Shown one piece after another: positions 47,901-58,500 of a DNA stretch of 64,000 nucleotides. The position numbers and the translations under genes are program-made. The notes beneath the pieces are model-generated. The model was not told where the DNA came from. It saw only the letters and a list, made by a program, of their open reading frames with translations, and searched no databases. The stretch covers positions 310,001 to 374,000 of the forward strand of contig QEYB01001312.1 of NCBI GenBank assembly GCA_017562135.1, written 5' to 3'. The DNA comes from Dipylidium caninum. Lineage: Eukaryota > Platyhelminthes > Cestoda > Cyclophyllidea > Dipylidiidae. Positions within the stretch are counted from its first letter, which is position 1, and each line of letters begins with the position of its first letter.

Positions 47901-50900
47901 CGTTGGAATTGAGTTGAGTAGTACGATTCCTTCAAAGAACTTCACCTCTCGCTCATAAAATGGCGTCCGTGTCGGTGCCCTCCTCGGAACACGGAGCCTT
48001 CGCTTCCTCGGGTTCCCTTATACGCGTCATCTATTATTCGCCCATTTTTTGGCCAGCGCAGCAACGCAAGTTGGCGCACAGTTCAACCGCGTTGTTTATG
48101 ACCAACAGCCGCTTTCACTATGAAAGGTTCCCCGTGCAACACATTTATTATTTGTTGAGAGGGGGCCAAACACCCTCATTGTCCGAGGGGTCGCATTCTA
48201 TGAAAGGCGATGGCGCGTCCTCCTCGAATAAAATTTAAAGCGTCTTTTATTTGACCAGGTTGTAATCAGACCCTTTCAGGTGCGTTCTTCCCCTTATGCA
48301 GTGCATCCCGCATCTTTCACAGATACCGCAAAATCTGTGTATGCACATTTTGTGCAATCTGTGTGCTGATAAGCCCGCAGCATTAAATCATGATTTCTTG
48401 CCAACTTGTTTCGAAAATCAACTGCTGCCCACACGCGGAGCTTAGCTTTGTCAAAAAACTGTTAATAGTTAATATTGACAATTTTTCTGAAAATATGCAT
48501 TCAAACTGCACGAAAATCTCGTTATGTCTACCCTATTTCACACCTATGGCGTTCGTTTTGAATTTTTGTCGTCTTGCATGTTGACGCTACCGATGTTGAT
48601 AGTGCGTTGATTGGTCACTGTTTCTCCTCTCTCGCTCTTGACCATCTTTGATTGGCTGGCACTACCATGTTGGCCAATCAAGACTGGGCTCTTCGTTGGC
48701 CCTTAAATGCACAAATTTAGCCCGATTACTTGCTGATACAGGCCCAAGGCGGCGTGTATGAGAATGAGCCAGACAGTCTGTTGGACATCGCTAGGGGCGA
48801 GGCGAAGGGAGATGACGCTCATTTGGTCGTATCCACCAGTGCTGCGGAGAGGAAGAATGCCTTCCTCAAGAAAGCTACAGAGGAAAGCAAAGTTAAGCGT
48901 CTTGATCCCAAGGTAGGTTTTGCTCGGGATCTTATTGACTCCATTTACCCACGTACTATCAGTGGTCGACTAAAATGCTACCAGGAAGTTGAGGTTAAGT
49001 ACTCCTCTAAGCATGTGAATGTGGTTAACTGCAACTAAATATTCTGGGGTTACCAAAGTGATTTAACTACTTCATTCAACCATTAGTCATTTGTCTTCGG
49101 GTGGAACTTGTCCTCCACTAATTTTCCATTTCCAGTAAACACAACACCAAAAAATAATTTCGGAGTTAAACATTGTTTTCTTCACACATCTTCGTATGGA
49201 TGTGTTTCAGTAAGGTTATCTGTTTCGCAGGCTGAATTGCAAGAGCTGGCTAACCGGGAGAAGAATTCCGTGTACGAGAGCACACCATCCGCTCGTCCGG
49301 AAGACGTGGTGACTGCCGATTCCACTGTTGATGACTATTTGAATCTCTCGGGAGCTAAATCGATTCGTGAGAAGTTTCAGAATCCGAGCAAAATGCAGCA
49401 CGAAGTAAAGAAAACGGTGAGTTGTGCCACCACTCTAACGCATTTCCCATGCCTTGTGCTATTACAACACTGGACACCATTACCCCGACGCTTAAATGAA
49501 TTTCGCAAAGTTTCGGAGTTGAGGAAATTTTTTCTCCGATCAACTAAATTCAGAATTACATTATACGGGCAGATGGTCGGATGCTGCTACACTACACTAG
49601 CTTTTTTATATCGCAAATGTTCATTTTGTGGAACGCTTGAAATTTTTCTGACCACTATAATTTGCAGTGTGCACAGAGTAGTCTGTACAATAGTCATAAA
49701 TGAGGGACAACATGTGCCTATTTCCGGAACTTTCCGACTATCCCGTTATACTCTTTTTGAATTTACCCGTCGTACATACCTACGTGCTCCGGAATTCCCT
49801 TCTCATCCTCCTACATACAAAGACACACACTTAATATTGTCTAGGAAAGCTTTTCAATTGGTAAATTAGTGCGATTCTATTTAATGGGAGGCTGCGGAAT
49901 TAGATCTCCCTGTCCATCCTGCTTGCTCTTGGTCCTTACGAGAAATTGCCTCGCCCTCCATCAGACAATCGAACTTCGAGGGGAGGGTGGCGTGTACGAG
50001 AACGAGCCGCAGATGCGCGACGATGTCATCCGAAGTGGGGAGCTACAGGATACGCCCAGTCCCGGAGATGTTAAGTGGGCCACCGCAGCTAAGGAGCGCT
50101 TCATGAAGGACGCGGAAGAGCGAGCTAAAGCTATAAAGCGGACTGAGGTGAGTTTGTGCACTTTTAGGAGAAGGCGTGCATTGTTTACCAGAATCTCTGT
50201 TCTTAGCAATCCGGTTGGATTCGCTGCGCCAAGAAAGGGTTGACTAGGGTTTGATAAGGTCAAAAATCTTTTAGAATGAGTAGGGATTTAAAGCGTTTGT
50301 GCTCCATCCAGCGTAGGTAGCCACGTATCGTTGGTGCTAGCTGAATGTAGAAGACGTGACTTTGTCCACGTAAAGTAGAAAAAATTACACTTTTCTGCTA
50401 ATTGCACTTTCGAAGTATACCAATAGAGTTTAGTAGACTTGGGCCTCGTGAGCTAAATCGTGATGCGATGTACCCATGGCACTCATTGAACAATAACCGC
50501 TCGTGGCTTTTTTAACATTTGTAGAAAATCGTGCTGGTAGAGGGAGCAGTGGGGCCAACCGTGTTCGAAAGCCAACCAACAAACTCGGCCGCAGATGCGA
50601 AAGCGGACCAGGGTGAGGATGAACAGTTGGTAGGAGCTTTTGCATCCAGCGCCAAACAACGCTTTCTGGAAAGACAGAAAGAGGCCGAAGAAGCCGCCAT
50701 GAAAAAAGCCACGCCTGGCATAGTGAGTTTTTCCCCATTGCAGTTGTGAGGCATACGAATCTCCTGTTCGTTAATGGCTGGCGATTTGCTGAACCCATGG
50801 GCCTACCTTCGCCCTAGAGCTAAGGAGTGAACGAGGAGGAAGTTTGCGGCACCTGACAAAAGTTGACTCTTTCGGCATTTCCTCTTTTCATGGAAGATGC

Positions 50901-51555
50901 CTCAAGGGAAGTGAATCATCATGCCACCAACAAGGCACGTGTTACAATATGTGACTTCTTGTTAAATTTCCGCATTGCAGTGAGACGTTGAGTCCTCGTA
51001 TGCTGTTGTCGAACAGTATATCCTTTCATTTGGGGCATCAAGTAAGAGTCTTGTGCTACTGAGGTTTGTGACGTCCACAGAACCAATTATTCCCACATGA
51101 CATTCTGCGAGCACACCCAGGATCAAAGAGGTCGGTATTAACGAAGTTAAAAGCCATCCTTGCAAATTCACGATGCGGTGGGTTCACGGCCCATTCGTAG
51201 GCTATTGGAACGCCAAAAAATCACACATTAACCGCAACAAAGGTTTGAGTTAATGTAGCTAGTCCCAAAATAACTCGTGTTGTCCACGAAAAACTCTAAA
51301 AGACTGATCTGGTAACTTATCAAACTGTTCATTTATTTTATACTCCCCTTAATCCCATTTTCCGCACGGTTACAGGCGATTATGAGGTGCAGATGCCACT
51401 GACTATATTTTCCATGTCTTCTGCAGATTGACATCTGGAGCGAAATGCCGAAAGAAAGTGGGGTTTTCGAGAACGTACCTGCTGCACACAAAGAGGGTGT
51501 AATCGTCTCCGGTACGTACTCAGATGAAGAGGATGAGGACGAGGAAGAGGAATAA
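40844..51555 (+). CDS. Exon-modular repeat protein with GVYENEP-like motifs and acidic tail
   Basis: Exons 40844-40853, (optional 41140-41241), 44703-45202, 46912-47070, 48742-48912, 49231-49416, 49965-50147, 50525-50722 and 51427-51555 give 511 aa, or 545 aa with the optional exon. Phases all match, and every exon boundary after 45202 is phase 0. The chain is Lys/Glu-rich and carries a repeated motif [GST]V[YFL]E[NS]xP: GVLESQP, GGVYENEPDS, SVYESTP, GGVYENEPQM, TVFESQP and GVFENVP. Between these are basic-aromatic segments: IRNRFEKGES, VRERFKRLEQ, IREKFQ, KERFMKDAE, KQRFLERQ. The tail is DEEDEDEEEE. RFEKGE resembles a motif in EPLIN/Xin-type actin-binding proteins, and the neighbouring LIM exons would fit an EPLIN-like cytoskeletal gene. 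That assignment is inference; I know no family with this exact repeat. Confidence 0.7.
41996..44702 (+). other. G+C-rich intron segment between the LIM terminal exon and the 44703 exon
   Basis: Intronic for the long product. It contains a G-run at 44381-44402 (one A interruption) and no accepted exon. Open frames here (for example 42657-42911 and 43393-43671) show no domain. Confidence 0.5.
44381..44402. repeat. G-rich homopolymer tract
   Basis: Five G, one A, then sixteen G. It can form a G-quadruplex and is a likely length-error site. Confidence 0.85.
45203..46911 (+). other. Intron of the repeat-protein gene
   Basis: A 1709-nt intron, phase 0, donor GTAAGT, acceptor TTTTTACTCAG. It contains a TG microsatellite at 45695-45725. 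No other feature was found. Confidence 0.55.
45695..45725. repeat. (TG)n microsatellite
   Basis: About eleven TG dinucleotides, preceded by GTGTATTTGCG units. Confidence 0.9.
47071..48741 (+). other. Intron of the repeat-protein gene, containing a hairpin element
   Basis: A 1671-nt intron, phase 0, donor GTGAGT, acceptor TGATACAG. Composition falls from G+C-rich to A+T-rich across it, so it spans the right edge of the G+C block. It contains the inverted repeat at 47692-47751. Confidence 0.55.
47692..47751. repeat. Inverted repeat / hairpin, possibly part of a dispersed repeat
   Basis: GTCGTGCTG (47700-47708) and CAGCACGAC (47725-47733) form a perfect 9-bp stem with a 16-nt loop. A second pair, TCGCTT (47692-47697) with AAGCGA (47746-47751), lies outside it. 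The style resembles a short interspersed element, but copy number cannot be judged from one window. Confidence 0.5.
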
Positions 51556-52477
51556 TCTTTCTCATTTTCTTGCCGTTCTTCGACCTCTAATGCCTTCCTC
51601 TGTGTATAATCCTAACGCGTGTAATTGTGCACGCTTACATTTCGCATCCAGTGGCGACATGGCACACCGATTTTCACCGGACATCAGTTATTTCTACGCC
51701 CATAGCCCTTGTTGCTCTTCCTAATCCTCTCTCTGTCTTTTCCATAACCCCATGTGAGTCTTTTCGTAGAGAAAGGCCAATGATAACACTCATTTTTTCT
51801 GTCTTAGGACGTGTTGGGCCATGAGCCCACATAGTCGGTGCTGTTGTCAAGTAGGTTGTGCTTCCGACTTAGTTTCGCGTTTCAAAGTGGGACCATGCAA
51901 AGCTATGTAATCAGGACAACAGAAGGGAAACGAGGGCGGGGCATGGGCTTGGGGTGCTGGGTGACGCGATTACGTACTCGAGAAACTTGATCCACAGAGG
52001 GTTTTAATGGCGCAGCTTTGATATTTCCTCTTTGCCTTGAAAAATAAAAATCGAAGGGAACTGGGTTCCTTAAACTTGACATTCTTGGCTGACGAGGTTG
52101 TTAAAGTTCTACGTAGGAATTTTAATAAAATCTTGAAACCTCTTTTTTCTCGGGCAGGAAATAAATTACCGGATAGGAAAATAATTTTATCTGTGAACTC
52201 TTAACTGAATCAGAGACTAGCAGCAAAAATCCTTTCGTTCGCATATTAAAATAATTTTCAAAGGTCTGAAAACATGCTAAACTCTCTAAGGATAACAATA
52301 AAGATCTATATGATAATACAAGTGATGTTATCTGACGAGGTACTAAGTGACGTTTCAATCAATTGTCACATTAACGCCACTTCAAATGTTGGTATCAGTG
52401 TGCGTTCTGGCTTTGCGCGTGTGTGGTGAAGTGGGGTCTTCCAGGTCGATATTCTACTTAATTGATTTATTCCAACC
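51556..52477. other. 3' UTR and intergenic region before the SMYD gene
   Basis: A+T-rich and without a coding exon. AATAAA hexamers at 52043-52048 and 52124-52129 could be polyadenylation signals for the repeat-protein gene, about 490-570 nt after its stop. The remainder, up to 52477, should hold the SMYD promoter and 5' UTR. Confidence 0.45.
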
Positions 52478-54824
52478 ATGCTCATGACTTGCAATTCTTA
52501 CAAACCTGGCGACCTACTTTGGTCAGAGGACCCAGTGGTTTACGCGCTTCACGTCAAATCAAGCCCGGACTATTGTGCTGAGTGTCTGTCCCAGGCCAGT
52601 CAGAAATCCCTCTTCCGCTGTTCACGATGTAAAAACGTTTTCTACTGCGGCAAAAAGTGCCAAAAATCTGGCTGGACTATACATAAACGCGAGTGCGCTT
52701 GCATAGCTTCAAGTGGAGTCTTTCCTGCTGCTACCGTCAGGCTTCTTTTTAATATCATCTCTTATAAAGTAGGTTTACATATATGTATCATCATCCTTAG
52801 ATTCATGAGACCGATGATTTTTTTAGTTCCCTCGTATCCCGTAGGTTGACGTATTTTTATCCCAACACTGCTTAGACTATGAAGAATTATCTGCCGACGA
52901 TGGAAGTAGATTACTGATTGATCAGGCTTATGCCATGTTGATGATGTTTTCCAATGAGAAGATAGATATATCAAAAGCTGATTTTTGTCGGCTCTTTGGC
53001 AAAGTTCGAATAAATTCCTTTTACCTGACTAACGATTCTGGTGACGAAATTGGCGTAGCCTTGTTCAAAAGGTGGGTGTTTTCATGCATCTTTACTTTCA
53101 CTATTCATAGGTCTGCTAAATTGGATCACTCTTGCGTGCCCAATGCAGATTTTGCTTTTGTTGGAAAAAGGATACAGGTGATTGCAAGTCATGGGATAAT
53201 AGATCCGTCGCAGGTAAATTCCTCCTTGATTGTAAGTTTCTCTAGATTCGTGTTTCCTATGTGGATCTTCTAATGTCAACTAAGAGACGTAGAGACGAGC
53301 TTTCTTCTGGATACTTCTTTCTCTGCAATTGCTCTCGTTGTTCCGATGTTGAACAAGTAGGAATCTTTTATCTCTGAGGGCACTTTCATAAGGACTTTGA
53401 CTCCCGTATTCCAACATGTTGTGGAAGGCGAATGCACGGGCCGCTGAGCGGAATATCGGAGGACCAGATTGCAGCTTGGCCGTCTGATGCAAATGTTTTC
53501 TTGCCAAATCTGACTAAACATTCCTTTTTAACGTTGGATGAAGCCTATATATGTGGGGTGTGCCGTAAAGCGTATAGTGCTGCCATATTCGATGCGTTGG
53601 AGAGTCGATCCTATGAGATTGATACATTCAAAGGCACGTTTTTAGTGTGTTTTGATATATCACTGCTTATTTCTAAACTTATCAGCTTTCCCTTATTGTC
53701 GTTTTTTTTTCTGCAAACAACTAAATTTAGCTAGTCTTTTGCGTTTGGATTCCCAATATATATAATTTTATAAGTCAATATTTACGAAACACTTTCCCCT
53801 TTTAGTAGAGAATTGGGAAAGTCGTATGACACACTACGTACCTGAGTGACATCCAAATGCACTAAATTTGAGAAACCACTCCAACTTAGGCTAATGTTAT
53901 TTGACGGAGTCTTCTTTGCATTCTGGTATCCTACGGCAGCTATGTAGGTCAGAAGCACACATAACGAACCCACTTTTTCACTTCACCATAGATGCAGTCG
54001 GATTGTACAAAGCCTGTGTCGCTGCCACCAGTGACAACGAGTATTTCCGTTTGGTCTACAGCCACCCAGATAATCTTCCTCTTCTCCGTCTCTGTCGCGT
54101 TATGGTGATGACATACAAGGTAGACGAGGACAATTTGAATGGTATGTCAATTGGCAAATTATTCCTCAAGTTCACGCTTTAGTAACGGGGAATTAGCTTT
54201 ATCATCAGCAATAAAACCCAAAGGTTAGTACTAGCATGATTTTGTCACCATAAATGCACACTTGCCAAAGATTAAGAGATTATTTTACTAGAAAATACTC
54301 TTAGATTCAGGTAAATCGGATTCATATACCTTGAAAAGTTCTTTTGTCAACTGAAGCAATGCGGATTTCAGGAAAATTTTACCTCGATTACTCTTCAAGC
54401 TTCAGTGAAAGGAATACGACATATCAGGAGACTAATTTTGTCTCTGTGAAAATTATCAGGTGAAGAGCTGGATTTGATGCTAGAGGTCGGCCTTCGGCTG
54501 CTCCGATGTTTCGACTCCGCCAATGACGCCACGGTGCATTCCAGTCTCCGCGGCCACCTCTTTGTGTGTGGTCTGACGTGTGCGGTTCTCGGTCTTCTCG
54601 CATCCGTCATTTTCTTTCTTCAGGCGCATCTTTCAGTGGGTGTTGGTGATGGAGGTAAAACCGGCGTCAGTTTTGGGCGATTGAAGCGATTTTCGGAGGC
54701 CTTCATTCGTACTGCTGTGGAATTTACTCCCTGCATCGAACGTTTTGCAGCCCACTTGCCTGTCGTAAAGGAGCAGTTGGAGCGCCTGAGGTCCTTTGCG
54801 CACGATTTAAACGTTCAACTATAG
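52478..54824 (+). CDS. SMYD-family SET/MYND lysine methyltransferase
   Basis: Exons 52478-52768, 52845-53071, 53111-53213, 53246-53356, 53393 to about 53640, 53992-54141 and 54460-54824. The first four join cleanly (introns 76, 39 and 32 nt). A 36-nt intron precedes exon 5. The exon 5-6 junction is unresolved, because exon 6 needs a phase-1 donor and only a weak GTTTTG at 53649 supplies one. The start 'MLMTCNSYKPGDLLW' leads into the split SET domain. The MYND zinc finger follows (YCAEC, FRCSRC, YCGKKC, HKREC). The SET core has 'LDHSCVPNADF' and the catalytic-tyrosine motif VSYVDLL. The post-SET cysteines are CNCSRC. The C-terminal exons read as helical repeats of the SMYD type. SMYD enzymes methylate lysines on histones and cytoplasmic proteins using S-adenosylmethionine. 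SMYD3-like is likely, not certain. Confidence 0.85.
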
Positions 54825-55512
54825 AATCATTGACAGTGTACATTTATACTGTTTTTTATTATCAGATCTAGTTATTTTGAAGGGAAGGCGCCAAGCAAGG
54901 CCCTATCGAGGAAGAGAAAAAGGGTTGTATTACTGGATTTTCTCGAATCAGTGAGATTTAGGGATAGAAATAGTCTTCCGGAGATGAGCCAAACGAGCGC
55001 TTGGTCCGAGCAGGCGGGGGGATGCAGGAAAGGTAGGATGATTTGGACTAGGAGGCAGTGGCAAACGAGGGGTGAGGGGGGAGGTGGTTCGCTTTTCCAC
55101 CGGAGGGTTAGTTTGCCTATTTTGCAAAGATTTTGTCAACTAGAGGCTGGTTTGAGTGTGGTATTCAAAAGCACAGGCGAACTTGGTGTTGCATTGCAGA
55201 GGTTTTGTTGATTTGTGTACCTTATAAAATCTGTTAGGGGAAGCGTTTTCGATAGTATAAGATCTGAAATCTTACAGGTGTCGTGTGAAGAAGCCAGTAG
55301 ACAGAAGGAGACCACATAATTATTTAAGGCATGGCAGGGCAATAGAAAAATATCAAACGTGCAGACAGTTAAACTATTAACATTTTTTTCATTTGTATAG
55401 AGTAAGAACGATAAGCGAAGAGAGCTGGTGTCATCAATTCTAAGTTGTTATAAGTAACCTGTTCAAGGTGTTTTGTTTTAGCCGCGCTGATCGCTCGGGG
55501 GCAGGTTCGAGA
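54825..55512. other. Intergenic region between SMYD and Mi-2 genes
   Basis: 688 nt, A+T-rich. It should hold the SMYD 3' UTR and the Mi-2 promoter. The only open frames are short and overlap on opposite strands (54948-55211); no feature is recognised. Confidence 0.45.
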
Positions 55513-58500
55513 ATGGAATCGGGTGCGTGTTTACCTTTTCGTTTTTGAGAATGTGTATGTTGCTAGACATAATTTTTTCAGACTAGCATATATCTTGATT
55601 TTTTCGCCTCGAGCTTGTGGCCTTGCTTGTCCTCTTTCTTGGTCACTTACTATATTCCACCGCACCCCATTTCTGCCTTTTGATTCAGACAATTGACAAT
55701 TTAAAACGCGGCGGAACAAAATCCCCGTGGTTAACTTAACTTTTTCTTTCACTTAGTTATTTTGATTTGCCGAACAGTTATGGTCAACATATTATTATTT
55801 ATTTGAGGGCTGTCTAGCCTCTGTTTCTTCTATCCCTTGTCCTTTTCCCTATGGGATGGCTGTCACTTCCTAATATTTTTTTCTGCGTACATTTCTTTAT
55901 TTGAACGAAATCAACTTTAAGTTTCATTCCTTCCAATTTCCACATCCATGTCCTAAAGCTCTTCATTTGTTCTACTGCTTTCTTTGTTCTTTATTCCATT
56001 CCAGTCCTTTTTTATTTATGTGAATTGTATTTGGGGGTACTTTAGCGTACTTACGCTCAGTCAGGCTTGGTTTGTGACCTAAATAAACATTTCCTACAAT
56101 CCTAATAGTTCAAATTTTGTGTAATTTCCTTAGAAAACTCCCATGCTGACCGGAAAACGAAGAAACGGCGGTCGCGACCCTTAAGCACCGAGGCTCAACG
56201 CCGTAGAAACAAGATGCGTCGGAGGAACGTAGGTTTGATTTTCGTAAATCATTCCATTATTTTAGGCCGATACTGGTGATGAATCATCCGGAAGTGCTAC
56301 TAAGCGACGTATAGCTCGTGCCACTAAGGTGTGTTTTCCCCTATCTTTTTTAATTATCGTAATGACCTCTTAAGGAAAAAACCCTAGAACAACTCTGTGA
56401 AGAATTAGGTGTGGAAGATGTTGAGTTGACATATTCCACCGATGATTTTGAGAATTGGACTGTTCAAAAGCTTTTCAACCAGTACGTACAGCCTCTTATC
56501 GTGGAGAAGAATCCACACGCGTCGAAAGACCACATTGTGCAGATTTTGGATGCCAAATGGAAAGAATTTGCCATAATGAATCCCTACATCCCCAAAGGAG
56601 AAGAGGGTAGGTTTCATGCATGAACATAAACACGTGAATTTTGTCTACTTGGACTTAACCTTCGTTCATCCATCTATACACAGAAACTTTGATGAGTTGC
56701 TCCGCGCCGACTGTAGGCAAAAAAGGTTAGCAGTATCAGAGGCTACTGTTAACCCTCTTAACCTGCCTCTTTTCAACTGTTCCGCTACTTTTCGCCCCAC
56801 AACTCGCGTTCCGAGTTTATGCTCCGACATGTTTTTGGCCTTTTTGTGTAACGTTGGTTTTAAATCCACCCAACCCCTCTGCTCGTTTTTCGTTTCATTT
56901 TTCTTGACTCCTTTTTTTGGTCCCCAGATTTACCCGACGATGAGGAAGAGATTAGCACGCTAGCGCCTCCAAGCAGCAGTTTTGGGGTAGAAGATGAAAC
57001 TGAGGACACTGAAAGTGCAATTCTAGCAACCCCCGCAACACCTGCTGTGCCACGTCGTGCTTCCTCGCGCCAGCTGAGAGCAGCAACGGCGGTAGCATCG
57101 GTTGGGACTGCGGCAATTGCCCAGGTGGGTGGTAGCAGTACAACCTTGGTGGACCTCCCTGGTGAGAGCGAAGAGATTAGCCAGTCGTCTCCAGCCTCGT
57201 CCTCAGCTGCCGCTACACCGGCCTCCTCACAAGCCGTGCCATTGCGGATCAAAATCAGTAAGAAGAAGAAACGGAAAACACCTTGTGGTAGAGGTGGTGG
57301 TCGTCGCGGTGAGGTGAGCAATGCCAAAACCACTAACAACTCAGGGAATGCCATTGTTTCCGAAATCTTTGAGTAAATCTTTGTTCTTGAACATGAATCT
57401 TCAGAGTGGAAGTCGTCTTGCTGGCGATAACACGAGCGACGAGGAATTTGAACGTCAGTTAGAAGAGGCGGAGGCCTTGCAGGAGGAGGAGCAGAAACGA
57501 CGCAAACAACAGCGTAACATCAATGCTCGTCGCGCTGCAGCTGCAGCAGCGGCTGCCACTAGACCCGCCGCTGGACCGGTGCCCGGACACATGCATGTTA
57601 GCACATCTGCCCCAAATCTTGCTACCACCGGTGGTAACGGTGTTAAACGCAGCATTATTCCACGAGTGCCTCTCATGGGCGGAAATAGACAGGCGGAGGA
57701 TGGGTATGAGACTGACCATCAGGATTACTGCGATGTGTGCCAACAGGTGAGGCCTCTCTTTTTCAATAAGTGCATCACATTGCCTTAATGTGTACTTCCC
57801 CTATCCTCATGCTCGATTCCCACTTCAACGAGTGCTTTAATGCCTTAATATCACTGAGATGGTTGCCCTTAGTAAGGTTGTCCAGTTGTACATGAATGCC
57901 CAGCCCAGTATCTCATTTGTTTCCCTAATTAGTCTCCATTTACTGGTATTTCTACGCGGAGGTGGTTATTACTTTATTATAAAGGGTTGTGAGCCGACCT
58001 CGGACTTTTACTCCAGAAGTTTGTGCATGAAATCGTTGTTGTTGGGAGGTGGTTGTCCCATGATTCTGGATTGTCTGCTGCTTTTAAAATCCGACTTCCC
58101 AAAACCTGACATTCGTGTTATTTGTTAAAGTACTTTCACCTCATCTCGTGTAATCAGTATGTTAACATGGACATTTTACAGACCCGAGTCTTCCCTATTT
58201 CATCGATTAAATTCGCTTAATTTTTTTCTCTTTGACAACAAATCCGATTTATACTATCCTCAAGCATAAAAGAAGTTTTTGTTTTGAAATCCTAATAGTT
58301 TACTGTGTAGTTTATTCGTGTTTCGGTAATATACTTCAGTACCACATAATTACTCGTGCTAATTGGGAAAGATGCAGTAAACAGTTTAGATGGTTATGCT
58401 GCCTCTTTATACCTGTGTTGATACCGCATAGGTTATGAGAGAAGGGAGCGACGCCTACTAAAGTCGCCATTCAAAGGACAAAAGTTTGCTACGGACGCCC

